Source: Siniperca chuatsi (taxonomy: Eukaryota; Chordata; Actinopteri; Centrarchiformes; Sinipercidae). Taken from it: a stretch of DNA of 64,000 nt. Below are positions 1-18,047 of this stretch, in pieces (positions within the stretch are counted from its first letter, which is position 1; each line of letters starts with the position of its first letter). The translations under genes were made by a program, and so were the position numbers. Below the pieces are notes generated by a model. It was not told the origin of the DNA, did no database searches, and saw only the letters and a program-made list of their open reading frames with translations. The stretch is taken from NCBI RefSeq assembly GCF_020085105.1, contig NC_058046.1, positions 19,514,175 through 19,578,174 on the forward strand. The letters run 5' to 3'.

Positions 1-402
1 CGTCTCTGGGCCTCAAACAGTTATTTAAATGAAACCATCTGAGAAGTTTAAAGAGGAAGTCACTCTTTGGTGGAGCTGTTAACAACTCATGACATCTGAA
101 ATGTGACAAGGGGCCTCTACTAGACACTGCTTTTTTTGTAAGGAGTCACGAGCCAAAAACAAACTAAAGTAGTGTATTCTACAAGCTCTTCATCTGTTTT
201 TTTTTTTTTTTTTTTTTTTTTACGTAAAAACCTAATCTGAAAAGTAACTAGCAACTATGTCAAATAAATGTAGTGGAGTAAAATATACAATTTTCCGTCT
301 GAGCTGTAGTGGAATAGAAATACCACATGGAAATACTCAAGTAACGTAAACGCACTTGCACTTAGTTACTTTCCACCACTGGAAACTGTTCTTTAAAGTT
401 AC
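1..402. other. gtf2h3 intron 3 (partial)
   Basis: This is intronic sequence downstream of gtf2h3 exon 3 on the minus strand. It holds a poly(T) run at about 197-221 and the end of an interspersed repeat (about 225-380). No coding exon is visible. Confidence 0.7.
225..380 (+). repeat. Interspersed repeat, 3' end ('tttccaccactg' family), copy A
   Basis: The segment contains AAATGTAGTGGAGTAAAA, then GGAAATACTCAAGTAA, and ends TTAGTTACTTTCCACCACTG. I recognise this as a very common teleost interspersed repeat, probably non-autonomous; I do not give it a family name. A related copy lies at about 1310-1740 and shares the GTGGAGTAAAA and ACTCAAGTAA blocks. The poly(T) run at 197-221 abuts it. Confidence 0.7.
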
Positions 403-843
403 CTGTCCTGACAGTGGCTAGCGACGACAGCCAGCATGTTTGTCCTGGTCATGGCCAGGTGGGAGTTCCCCATCACCATGACTGCATCCAGACACTTTGA
501 CAGGGTGAACTGGACGGAGACAAGAGGACAGTGGGTGTTTAGCCTCAGCCACATTTAAAAACTACACAGTCTGAACACCATTCATGAGTCAGAATAATAT
601 TTGACTTAATAGTACTACCTCTGGCTCACGTTGAGCTTGCTGCCCCCACCATATCGGATTTACATCCACGACGATGACCAGCAGATTGATTTCCTCCTCT
701 GAAGAAAATTAACATAACGCAGCTCTGCTCAGTGAAGAAGCTAACCAGCCCGTCTCTAAAACTCTAAAAGACATGCAAACTGTAAAATAAGTGACTTTTA
801 TTATCTGTATCAGTCAGGCTAAGCAAGACATACCTGATGCCAT
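403..843 (-). CDS. gtf2h3: TFIIH subunit p34 (GTF2H3), 5' coding exons, partial
   Basis: Three minus-strand exons splice in frame: 834-843 (ATG at 843-841, ending in phase 1), 619-698 and 403-509. They encode the first ~65 residues, beginning [15 protein letters not shown] and including NPIWWG and [12 protein letters not shown], which match the N-terminus of the p34 subunit of general transcription factor IIH. This subunit has a von Willebrand A-like fold and belongs to the TFIIH core, used in RNA polymerase II initiation and nucleotide excision repair. All junctions are GT-AG: donors at 833-832, 618-617 and 402-401, acceptors ending at 699 and 510. The short first coding exon (three codons plus one base) agrees with the human start, which also has only a few residues before the conserved strand. 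The remaining exons, including the C-terminal zinc-binding region, lie left of position 1. The next human exon sequence is not recognisable in 1-402. Confidence 0.93.
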
Positions 844-2408
844 CGCGGCAAGATATTTGTTTGAAACGAGGAGACACCAAAGAAAGTGAAAACTGTTGTT
901 GTCCTGGAGTTTTATCTTCTGTTAGTTTCCATCTTTGATCTGAAACTTTGCACAGTTTCCACAAACTTTAGAGCGATTTTTAAAGTCTAGATATTCTGAC
1001 AATGTATAGTTTAGTAAAAACTGTGAAATGTATGAAAATACAGCCTGTTTAACTGATTATGTTACCCACCACATCAGCCATACTGGATAGCCTTTGTGCT
1101 TCACTAAGGCTGCGACCTGCTATGTTCGTCTTCTTCTGCTTTAGCAGACTAACTAACACACGGTGCACTGCTGCCACCTAGCGTCTGTAGTGCTGTAGCG
1201 TAAATTCACTTAAAGCCCCTACACACCCATGGTACACCCACACAGGTGCTTTCACTTATTTTGCCTGATTAGACCTGATTAGGAGAATTATTCAGATCTT
1301 TTGCAACACAACAATATTAAAATACTCAATTACAAGTAAAAATCCTGCAATAGTATGTATTATCAGCTAAATGTACTTACTTATGTACTTAATGTAAGTA
1401 TCAGTAAAGTATTTGGTATGCAGACAAACAGCCCCTGTGATTTTTATGTTATTATATATTATATTATTGGACTGTTGTCAGTAATGCAGTAATGTGGAAG
1501 TAGCATTTTACTGTTGTAGCTGGATGAGATGGAGCTCATTTTGATTACTTTATACTGTATACTGTTGGGTAGTTTAATCTATAACAATGCATCATATTTT
1601 ACAACCTGATTTCCAATAAATGTTGTGGAGTAAAAAGTACAATATTTTTGAAATTTAGTGGAGTACAAGTATTAAGTAACATAAAATGGGAGCACTCAAG
1701 TAAGGTACAGTGCCTCATTGTACTTACGCACATTACGTTCATATCATTTACCATGATAATGGGGCATAAAAATAATCATTTCATCATCGATCATTAATCA
1801 TTTAATCAGTCATCATTTCTACCAAAAATAAACAGTATTTGTGCACCACTGAATAATTACAAACCACAATATTCTGTAGCAGTCGCAGTTCAGTATCAAC
1901 AAACTGCAAAAGCAGGTGTTAGAATAAGAATAATTTCATAAATGCCAGACATTTCTACATCACACCTACTGATTTGATTAATGTCTGCAGTAAAAGAAAC
2001 TGTGTCGATCAGAGTAAAGTAGTGAACAGTGTATGAAAACAGAACAAAACTCTATAATAATAATTTCTCTGGATATCTAATTGAAGCAGAGAAATACACT
2101 GAAATGACACACATCCTGCAACTACTGTTTAAATGTCCTATATTCATCTTTTATGACAATCATTTATACATTTTTGTCAGATATTTCCTTCTGTGTCCTA
2201 GACTGACTCATAGATATCTTACAGGCTTATTGGCTCACATACTTATTAACAGTTTTTTAATAACAATTATTATTGTGACAAACAGATTCTGAAGGGGTTT
2301 GATATGCTTCCCAGTGAAAGACAACAAAACATCCCAAATTATCCTTGAAGCAGTTAAGTATTTTTGGTTGAATAGTCAAACAACTCTAAGAAATCCTTGT
2401 GTGTCTGG
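844..2408. other. Intergenic, gtf2h3 5' end to rfesd 3' end
   Basis: Both flanking genes are on the minus strand, so this interval should hold the gtf2h3 5' UTR and promoter (just above 843) and the rfesd 3' UTR (just below 2409). I see no CpG-rich promoter block. The middle is taken up by an interspersed repeat (about 1310-1740). A possible rfesd poly(A) signal variant (ATTAAA on the minus strand) sits near 2256-2261. The open frames on the plus strand here lack splice or protein support. Confidence 0.5.
1310..1740 (+). repeat. Interspersed repeat, copy B
   Basis: A longer copy of the family seen at about 225-380. It includes AATGTTGTGGAGTAAAAAGT, then TAGTGGAGTACAAGTATTAA and GCACTCAAGTAAGGTACAGT, preceded by an AT-rich body with GTAATGTGGAAGTAGCATTT. 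It lies between gtf2h3 and rfesd and has no coding capacity. Exact ends are uncertain because the flanks are AT-rich. Confidence 0.65.
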
Positions 2409-3364
2409 CTATTTCTTGGGCTTGGGTTTTGGCTGGGCCTTGAGAAAGACAGTCCTATATCTCTCAGTTTGGTAGACATCTGACTCGATGGCCTTGCTGG
2501 AGTCGTTCAGTGTTACATATACATCCCCGTTGACCTCAGTGACCTTGTGAATCCTCTGTTTGACACCCTTGGAGCGCCAGTGTGTTCTTAGGGGTTTGGC
2601 TGTAGGATCGTCCACAGCTTGGTAAAGCCCTTCCCCTTCTGCCAGCGTGATCTTGTACTTGTGCCACGGACACACGATACACAGCAGCCCATTAAACTCC
2701 TGATGTTGGCACAGCATGAAGGTGATTAGAGAGATAAGATAGTAGTAGCTGTAGTGGCAGTTTTACAAGAAAGCGTAGTATTTATCAGCTATTTTATACA
2801 CAGGAACGCTTGAACAAGAGCTTTGCAACGAACTGACAAAAAAAAAGCATTCGGCTCATGTTACGACAATATTCAGAGAAAATACTATACAACTTACTTC
2901 AATGTCTCCATACTGTAATGCACCACCTGAATCTGTCAGTGGAAAAACGAGTGTCATTATAGACAGCAGTGTTTCTTAATCTGTGTTTCAAATATGTGAT
3001 GAGCAGTTGCAGAAAGTAAATTCCACACTTCAAAAACCGCACTTGAAAAAATATTAGGGTGATGTCAACATCTTTCTAAACTAAAGGTGAGGACAGGCTT
3101 AACAGTTACAACTTAATGCATCACGTCAACGCAAACAACACCCACACACACACAGAGCTTACGGTAGCAGCGCATGTCCATTGCATGAAGCTGCCCCTGG
3201 TGGTACAGGACCAGTACGTCTCTGCATCCATTCACCAGCTTGGTCACGCGCCCAGCCTTGACAATGTCCTCCTTCTTCCCAATGAAGTGGGAGGTAGGGG
3301 GAGGTGAAGAGGAGGAGGGAGAGGAAGAAGAGGAAGTCTGAGAAGTCTCCTCCTCAGAAGACAT
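2409..3364 (-). CDS. rfesd: Rieske [2Fe-2S] domain-containing protein (RFESD), complete
   Basis: Three minus-strand coding exons join in frame: 3163-3364, 2898-2932 and 2409-2699, giving 528 nt or 175 residues plus stop. The product is a small soluble Rieske-domain protein resembling vertebrate RFESD, whose physiological role is poorly defined. Motif residues are C66-Y-H68 and C89-P-W-H92, which would ligate one [2Fe-2S] cluster; the 20-residue gap between the pairs matches the human protein as I recall it. The H68 codon is split between exons 1 and 2 (C|AT), so reading through the donor would wrongly give Arg. The N-terminus has a low-complexity Ser/Pro stretch (TSQTSSSSSPSSSSPPP), unlike the human one. 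The C-terminus is lysine-rich (KPKPKK). The start is the ATG at 3364-3362; a GTG lies three codons earlier. All introns are GT-AG. Confidence 0.93.
2898..2932 (-). CDS. rfesd: rfesd exon 2, 35-nt exon in the Rieske motif
   Basis: This 35-nt exon has acceptor CTGACAG (ending at 2933) and donor GAA|GTAAGT (2897-2892). With one base from exon 1 it encodes HSGGALQYGDIE, supplying the first cluster-binding His and the conserved Gly-Gly loop. It is too short to be found by open-frame length and is identified only from phase and family similarity. Confidence 0.9.
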
Positions 3365-4500
3365 GTTGATCACTTCTTACAGCAGGTTTCCTGGTTTGAA
3401 TAAGAATATAGTTTAAAAGTCATTTTAGTTTTGAGGACATGAGGTTTTGTGTTTCTCCCAGTCCTGCTCCTTTCCTCCACCTTCTTCATTTCCACATGAC
3501 ATTTTTTCTACATTAGGAAATTAATTAATAGAAAGAACTGATTCTTGTACATGCAGCACAGTATTTGTTAAGTTTCACCCCTAACCGATCATCATTTTAT
3601 ATTTCTGTCACTGCTAACACTGATAAGAGAAGATTATATTATATTATATTATATTAACTTTATTGTCATTACACATGTACAAGTACAAGGCAATGAAATG
3701 CAGTTTAGGTCTAACCAGAAGTGCAATGAGCAAGTGCAGGATATAAAGTGTTTGCATAAATGCAGGATAGAGCAGTATTATGAAAATATTTACAAGTGGT
3801 ACTATGGACATTATATACAGATGGCATTACTATAAACAGAAGTATACTACTATAAAGTATACTACTATAAACAGAAGTATATATTACTTGCAACAACATA
3901 TACTTGATGTTGCTGCAAGGTGTTCCAGATGTTTCGAACAAACGCTCCTTTCATTTCCTCCACTTTTAAATGTGGGAACAGATGACGTGGCATCTATATT
4001 AAAAAATGAGAGAAGAGAAGAAGAAACAACACTGGTTGAGATGCACCCAAGACAAAAACTTGGTAATTTACAAACTGGATCTCTTAATTTATCCAAAATA
4101 AATGTGAGTGAGTGACTGAGATTAAAAAAGAGTGAGAGTCAGTGTGTGTGCAACACCGAGAAAGAGGGTGGGAAGAAAGATAGAGACCATCAGAATCTGT
4201 TTCATGTAGCCCACAAACTACTTCACTGTAACGTCAGTCAGCGATGCACTGGTTTAAACTCCTGCAACCTGCAATTTCTCTCTTCCTCTCTAGTCAAAAT
4301 GTTTCCGTTGACACATAAAGCTGGTATTTTCAAGGAAAATGTGGCACGTAATTCTGCACACACTCACCATCAACACCTGTACAGAATGCATGAAATGAAC
4401 ACAGACAGAAACACATAAACTATTCATGAGGGGTAGTAGTTCCTCTTTAATTTAGCTCATACAAGTTTATAATTAACTGCCCATTCAAAACATTAAATCA
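3365..4500. other. Probable rfesd 5' UTR intron
   Basis: Just upstream of the rfesd ATG the minus strand reads TTATTCAAACCAG then GAAACCTG, a usable acceptor near 3391-3392, so the coding exon may follow a non-coding exon further upstream. The interval otherwise holds an (ATATT)n run, a recognised interspersed repeat, and plus-strand frames without any support. Confidence 0.4.
3634..3905 (+). repeat. (ATATT)n followed by a teleost interspersed repeat
   Basis: A short ATATT pentanucleotide array (3634-3656) leads into CTTTATTGTCATTACACATG, then CAAGTACAAGGCAATGAAAT and CTAACCAGAAGTGCAATGAG. I recognise this as a frequent dispersed repeat in fish genomes; the family is not named here. Local tandem duplication of TATACTACTATAAA occurs near 3842-3870. 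The right boundary is approximate. Confidence 0.6.
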
Positions 4501-4502
4501 AC

Positions 4503-4700
4503 CTACCTTTTATGTCGCCAGTTCACATCTCTGACACTGAATGTCACCTCTAAGTTCTGTAGTTGGTTGCCATGGCAGTCTTTCCCATGGGATGGTTCTG
4601 GTAGCCAGCAACTTGTTGCTGATGATGCTAGTTCATGGCTTCGTGTCCTGGGCGGAACATGAGACTTTATCTCGCTTAAATTCCACACACATTAATGTTC
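4503..4700 (-). promoter_or_regulatory. Candidate rfesd promoter / 5' UTR exon with RFX X-box-like site
   Basis: On the minus strand a donor-like AAAAG|GTAGGT lies at about 4506, and about 60 nt upstream of it sits a near-perfect RFX X-box: plus-strand GTTGCCATGGCAGT at 4567-4580, one or two mismatches from GTTGCCATGGCAAC. The spacing suits a non-coding first exon of rfesd splicing to the acceptor at about 3391, but no transcript evidence is available. The reading frames on both strands here look accidental. Confidence 0.35.
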
Positions 4701-4919
4701 TCGTACGTTATATTTATGAAACAGGCCGGCTATATTTATTTGGACATGTGTCAAATTGTAAGATGCAAAGCAAACTTCGTCAGCGTTTCGAGAAAGCCAT
4801 GGGTCTAATCGGTTTGAGGAAGGTCCAGTGTTGTGTGTTACGTCTAATGTTGTCCCCAATGAAACACGGACTGATGAACTAGATTCCACCTTCCACCTTC
4901 TCTTTTGGTTTAACATTGT

Positions 4920-5450
4920 TTAACTAAATTGCAAACAGAGGGTGTCCCAAGTATACATAAAGTATGCATGTATGTATTCGCTGTTGAGGTATATAATATG
5001 CAGTATAAATAATTATGGCAAAAAATGTAGGACCTATGAGGGTAAATAAATAAAACAATACAATAAATACAATTGTAATTGTATTTATGTATTATTTATT
5101 TACAATTGTAAAAAACAAAAACTAACTATCTATGTTGATATTTGTTCTTTTATTTTTATTTTTTCTGAGTCGGATTCTACAGTTTACAACATCAGGGGAT
5201 AAACCAAATTGCTAGTTTACAGTTGTATTTTATTACACTGTATTGTACAGAGCATGGGTATAGACATGTTGGATAACCATGCTCTCTACAATGTATTAGC
5301 TATAGATTGTGTAAAACAACTCAAGTAATAACAATAATAATCACTGTGTTTTATATATCTCCATATAATATGTTGTAAAGCCAGTGGGGCAAATGTCTTA
5401 ATGGTTTAGTCTGAGAAGGCTTTTTGTCTTAGCAGGTTTGTTGGTGGGCA
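4920..5450. other. AT-rich intergenic with palindromes
   Basis: No gene is visible. The stretch holds a perfect 12-bp-arm palindrome at 5063-5088 (ATAAATACAATT, GT spacer, AATTGTATTTAT) and a 9-bp inverted repeat AGAGCATGG/CCATGCTCT (5249-5257 and 5277-5285). Both sit in AT-rich sequence and may be remnants of a small element. Confidence 0.5.
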
Positions 5451-5467
5451 GTAAACCCTCTGAGGGA

Positions 5468-5671
5468 TTATCTCTCTCTTTCATGCTGAACTGAGCGTAA
5501 ACTGACCGGCTGTCTTTCTGAAATTCTGCATTTACGTCTGATAACATTTCTTACAATTTCTGCCACCTGAGTCTGCCGATCAAGGCCTTTCTGAACAGGA
5601 GTTGTGCTCAGCCACAGCGGGAAAAGAAAGCGCCCTCCCCAAACCGTTTTCGTCGTTATGGAGACCAACAT
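5468..5671 (-). CDS. Unidentified 67-codon open frame, doubtful
   Basis: An ATG-to-stop frame on the minus strand begins MLVSITTKTVWGG, contains QVAEIVRNVIRRKCR, and ends VQHERER. I recognise no family. The codons look ordinary rather than low-complexity. It lies in a relatively CpG-rich segment that is also the likely kif24 promoter, so it may be chance or part of a divergent transcript. No downstream exon or poly(A) signal was found for it. Confidence 0.2.
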   Translation of the reverse strand: MLVSITTKTVWGGRFLFPLWLSTTPVQKGLDRQTQVAEIVRNVIRRKCRISERQPVSLRSVQHERER

Positions 5672-5819
5672 TGTGTACGGAAATAGTGATACTACTCAAG
5701 TTGCTAGCTAGTATCACTATTACTGTAAAAAATTAATGCCTTTTGTCAGTTCATTTTGCAGATAAACCGTCGTGTTCACTCATTTGTCTTCTGTTGCTAA
5801 AACGTCTGGAGTGAGCCAG
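5490..5819 (+). promoter_or_regulatory. kif24: Likely kif24 promoter and non-coding first exon
   Basis: The stretch is enriched in CpG compared with its AT-rich surroundings (for example AAACCGTTTTCGTCGTTATG at 5640-5659) and ends in a textbook donor GAGCCAG|GTAAGT at 5819/5820 on the plus strand. No coding frame supports the exon, so it is best read as a 5' UTR exon splicing toward the first coding exon at 6841. A perfect 12-bp inverted repeat lies inside at 5682-5693 and 5710-5721. The transcription start is not determined. Confidence 0.45.
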
Positions 5820-6840
5820 GTAAGTTTTCTGTTTATTCTTACCATTTGGAGAAACTTTACAGCTTTACAGTTACTCATTTCATACAGAAAAAACTATTTG
5901 CTAAGCACACGCAACCAATTATTTAAGATAATGTGTGATGCTTTTTTTTATTTTGACAATAACTTTAAAACCACAACAACTTTTCTTTGTTTTGTGGAAT
6001 AGACCATTCCTGCAATGGACAGGTCAACAACCCACTTCCACTGTACTTAAACGTAATTTAAACCGCACTACAGGTTGTCTTCCAGTAATTCAATTTGCAG
6101 AATTAGCAGTTGCTGACACTCAAATCCCAACATGTGGTCACTGTAGGTACTGTGGCTCAGCCTGAAGGAAATATGGACCAGTAGGAGTGGGATGATTTGA
6201 AGAAGTGTACTTTTTCAATTAACACAGTAATGAACAGCACTCTCACCTTGTGAATGCATGCAGGAAGAGGATCTCATTCAAGTGCCATATGGCAGGACGA
6301 TTGCAGCTGCCAGGCAATCTACTGTAGAAGTCAAAGAAGCAACAGTTGCATGCCTGTGTCTGCTATATTTATCATATTTGCTATGTTACAGAAATGTGTG
6401 ACATGACTGCACTGTGCTGCCCTGGCTCCATCCTGACTAAGTCTCAAATTTCAGCATCATGCCAGTGTCCTGTGCTTTGCTTGCCACTACAACAGTGCAG
6501 TGTGGTAGTAGTGACACAGTGACCGATCGGACAATTGGCCGTCAGTCTCTGACAGAAATCGTTGAGGGACAGAAAACGGCAAGGACACACTGTCTTGGAA
6601 AAAGCAGTGTGGCAGCAGTAGGGAGCTTGCGTGGTAGCGATTCAAGTTTGTAGTTGTTTTGAGTCATTTTCTGTGTAAGTTTAGCCTGCTGTCATAGAAT
6701 TACTCTAGTTGTACAGTAATTTCTTGCACGCCTTTGCTTTGTGTGACCATCTGATGGAGAGACTAAAGCGACATGTCTGCCGCTCCCAGGGTAGGTGGAG
6801 TGAAGTAAAAGAAATAGAGAGAGAAAAGGAAGGGGAGGAA
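5820..6840 (+). other. Probable kif24 5' intron and 5' UTR
   Basis: Between the inferred non-coding exon and the coding start I see no convincing protein-coding block. Possible acceptors close to the start codon include TGTCATAG at about 6690-6697 and CGCTCCCAG at about 6781-6789. The frame of the first coding exon stays open upstream of 6841, but homology begins at the ATG. Confidence 0.4.
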
Positions 6841-14650
<7,810 letters not shown>

Positions 14651-14655
14651 ATAAA

Positions 14656-16300
14656 CTAAGTTACTAAGCACTAACATTATAAGTGCAGCTGATACACTGA
14701 AGAAATGCCAGTTATGCAAAGCCATACTGTTTATGAGTGCAAAATATATTTTTCACTAACAACACTAAATACAGTATCAGTCAATATTAGTATTTTTTTT
14801 TTTATAAATGTTCCGGTGACTTAAGCTTGAAGAGTTCACTAGGCTTTGGACAGATATCACTTGATGTGTGTGACATCAAGAGATGTGTTACACAATGGTT
14901 CTTGTTGGGAAACTTGCCAAGACATGTTTGCCCATAGATACAATAATATATATATTAGAATCATAAGAGAAAAGTATGTCCATTTGTCTGTTTGTGCATT
15001 CTGCAGATTGACGCGTGCAGGTGTGGGATTGCTTATTTTTCTTAGATCCTCCCTGCTGTATACATGCTGATTCAGATGCAAAGAATATGAAATTCATATA
15101 TATTTAGTTCTGAATCATAAGTTGTTAAGTTCATCTAAAAAAATGGAGATGTGTTACACTACTGTGGAAACTTGGATGCCTGGTATTTAGAAATTAAGTT
15201 ATTTTAATAGCTGCCATTTATGTACTGTTTACTGTATCTTTTAATTTAACCTAATCCAGCAGTGCAGTATTTATGCAAGCCCAGTCTTGATCCAACTTTT
15301 GGAGTTTCTCCTAGTATCAGACTGATCATTCTTCCTTAGCTGTGGTCTTGCTTGTTTTTTCCCTTGGTCTTAAAAACTACTAATCTTTATTTTGTTCCAT
15401 GAAAATCACAGTACATGATCATTTTGAGACATGGCCTTGGTATTGGAATTGATCAGGACTTTCAGTTTCCTTGGTTTGAGTCTAATCTTAACATGTGCTT
15501 TACCTGCACCCCCACCAGACTCTTTCTGGACAAAGACCAGCCCAGCCTGATTAGGGTTGGTCTTCTGTTTGGCTATGGGCTCTGACACTGGAATGATAAT
15601 ACACTGAACCAAAGATGCACAACTAATATTTTGCTAACCTACTTCAAACTTGTGCTTAGGTTGTCTACTGAGATGTTTACTTGGCAGGTGGAAAACTGTT
15701 TTCTTGTGCTACATTTTTTAGTAAAAATTGCCAGATTTTGTTAGTCTTCTGATAAAAGGTTGTGATACTTGTGAGGCAATGAAATTATTGGTGTAAATTC
15801 AGTTTTCCGCTGAGTTGTTGAGGCTACTTGGTTTTTGAAACAGTTCTAAGGGTTTAAGATTTAATTAAATGTGCTTGATAATCAGACGATGTGTTCTGTG
15901 TTGTGAAATATTTATATTAGGCAGTAGATTATTTGATAATTATTTTCTGAGTGGGATAGTGTGCAGATATGTTGTTTTTACCCAAGTATTTGCCTATCAA
16001 AATTGCCATCCTTTTATTATGTAAATGTAGGTATTCCACAGAAAGCTGAGGGTGGATAAAAATAGAATAGAAGAAGCCAGCCTCAACACAGTAGGAATTT
16101 TAGAGGATCATTTTTAATAGTATTACACCATCATCAAAGAAACTTACACAACCTGTTTTGGCTCAAGGAAAAATAAAAGTTTTTTTAAAAAAACTCTTCC
16201 GTAGACTCAAAATTGAAAGCATAAGCCATATCTGATCTCACTTCACGAATTAGATCTGTGACGACTTTTGCTAAACATGGAAAAATCACCACATACTAAA
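14656..16300. other. Intergenic, kif24 3' end to ubap2 promoter
   Basis: This interval should hold the kif24 3' UTR. It is AT-rich, with no further kif24 exon. The notable content is a minus-strand coding-like block at 15406-15612. An AATAAA on the plus strand occurs near 16171. Confidence 0.5.
15386..15612 (-). CDS. Unidentified minus-strand terminal exon candidate with poly(A) signal
   Basis: On the minus strand an open frame covering 15406-15612 ends in TGA (15408-15406), followed 14 nt later by AATAAA (15391-15386). Its upstream side carries acceptor-like ATTATCATTCCAG, after which the frame reads VSEPIAKQKTNPNQ, AGLVFVQKESGG, KAHVKIRLKPRKLKVLIN and ends SQNDHVL. The codons look protein-coding (balanced third positions, basic and polar composition, no repeats). 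There is no good ATG near the 5' end, which fits a 3' terminal exon or a processed fragment. I do not recognise the family, and no matching upstream exon was found before the ubap2 promoter. It may be a degraded gene, an unannotated lineage-specific gene, or chance. Confidence 0.35.
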
Positions 16301-16319
16301 CTCTATAAAGATATAGCTT

Positions 16320-16560
16320 TCACCCGATTTCAGGCTGGAAACACGTTACAGCGAAGCGCGCCCCCAGACAGGAACGCGCACGCCAGGGCACGGTGATGAA
16401 CCACCTGACCTGTTCGGTGTGTTTTGGTTGGCAGATTCGGCTTCACAACGTTGAACAACGGCGCGGTGGGTCACGTGACGGCATCTGCTGCTGCTGGCTG
16501 AGCGAAGCGTGTTAGCAGGTAACAGAAAGAAAGATTTGTTGTGCTAATATTATCGATTTA
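16320..16560 (+). promoter_or_regulatory. ubap2: ubap2 CpG-rich promoter and non-coding exon 1
   Basis: This is one of the most CpG-dense segments of the window (for example GAAGCGCGCCCC and GGAACGCGCACGCC), set in AT-rich flanks. It contains the palindromic E-box GTCACGTGAC at 16470-16479 and a donor GTTAGCAG|GTAACA at 16518/16519, consistent with a 5' UTR exon splicing to the acceptor at about 18004-18005 just upstream of the first coding exon. There is no TATA box, as expected for a broadly expressed gene. The transcription start is inferred, not seen. Confidence 0.65.
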
Positions 16561-18005
16561 GAAGCCGTTTGAACGACCTAAGCGTCTTATCGTATGATTT
16601 TTAAATTAGTTTAAGGAAAACCGATCGCCTGATTCAGAGAAACCGTTCGTCCTGTTCGGTTGATAGCTAACTAGCTAATTCGCTAGCTAGCCAGCGTTGT
16701 ATCCGTACTGTAGTACTGCATTGTATGCGGACGGGCCGTTCACATGCCGGGGCAGTTAGCCTGCTTCTGATATCTGTCGTAGCTTAACATTAACAGGCCG
16801 CGCGTTTTTCGACAACTTTTCTCCATCCCTCACACGTATTGCATTCCTAATACTAAAGTATTGGACACCAACCGTTGTAAACGTTAATGTAACACGCGGC
16901 TTTTTTCCGTTTCGTTTCAGCTTTGTTATCCTGCTGGTAACTTTAGTTAAATCTGCCACTGAGGTTAGCGCAAAGTGACTAACGTTAGCTTTTCTCTTGA
17001 TTTACACAAAAGGGCACATCTTCGCACTTGTCACATTTGTTTTTTTTTTTTTTTTTGTTCCTGTGTCAGTGAGGCTATACAAACAGCAATCACATTGGCG
17101 GACAGGTTAATTAATTACATGGTTACACTGCCAATATCTTGCCAGTAGAATATGGCATTTTAACGGTTGGAATCGTGTGTGTATCGCACACGGAACAAAG
17201 ACAAGCGGCTAGCCAGGCTAAAGCTAGCGTGAGCTAGTTGACCTAGCGCTTATGTGAACGTTAGCAAGTGCGGCTCATATTTCGGTCGAGCTTCTTTTAA
17301 CAGTCCACCTAAATAAGATTACGATTGAGTCATCACTTACGTTAGATACAGGCGACTGAAAAACACTGATAACACTAGCTATATATACAGTTAACACTGC
17401 CTTGCTGTCTAACATTTTTCTGTCAGTCAACATACGAGTGGCAGACTATAACGTTAGTATGATCTCATTTGTTGTGTTTCCACGCTGACAAGTTGTCAGT
17501 TAGTAGTATTATTAGCTGACAACCAGTTACTGTATGTAATATAATCTTAACTCGGGGAAGTTGTGTGCTTTCGATTTCCTTGGACACCACACCGTTTAGC
17601 CTGGCTTAAAGTCCAGGTTTCTTTGAGGTTACTTTTTTTAATCAAATGGCAAATGGCTGTCGCTATCCTGACGTCGTCGATGGGTAAAAAGTGTTATTCA
17701 TACGACCCATAACATATGCTGGTGCATACTCATGGTTATTTTGTGTATGAGCTTCAAGAGGGTTGTAAGTTGACACCTGGACAGTCCCCCCTTGGCTGGC
17801 TAAATTTAACCGGGGAGGTGGGGTGCGACAGATGGGCTTATAGTCTTACATGGTATAGGCCTACTTGACAACAGTGAGTCTCGGTCTGCTTATATTAAGT
17901 GTATTGTACTGGCTTTGGACATTTATTCTGTATTATATTTTACTAGGAATTGTGATGCAGTGTAACTTACATGTTGCTGTCATTTCACTTTACCCCCCCC
18001 CCCAG
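16519..18005 (+). other. ubap2 intron 1 (inferred)
   Basis: The interval runs from the inferred non-coding exon donor to the CCCCCCCCCCCCAG acceptor just before exon 2. It contains a poly(T) tract (about 17038-17056) and repeated GCTAGC-type short words (around 16663-16694 and 17210-17240). No coding exon is visible. Confidence 0.55.
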
Positions 18006-18047
18006 ATTTTTCTATTTTGTACATACATTGTTTTGTATATACTGTAT

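Noticed and set aside
2029-2292. 87-codon plus-strand frame between gtf2h3 and rfesd
   Set aside because: It is AT-rich, hydrophobic by composition, and has no recognisable domain or splice context.
16205-16290. Short minus-strand frames (MFSKSRHRSNS and MAYAFNFESTEEFF) near the ubap2 promoter as upstream exons for the 15.4-kb block
   Set aside because: They are too short and no consistent splice phase links them to the terminal exon candidate.
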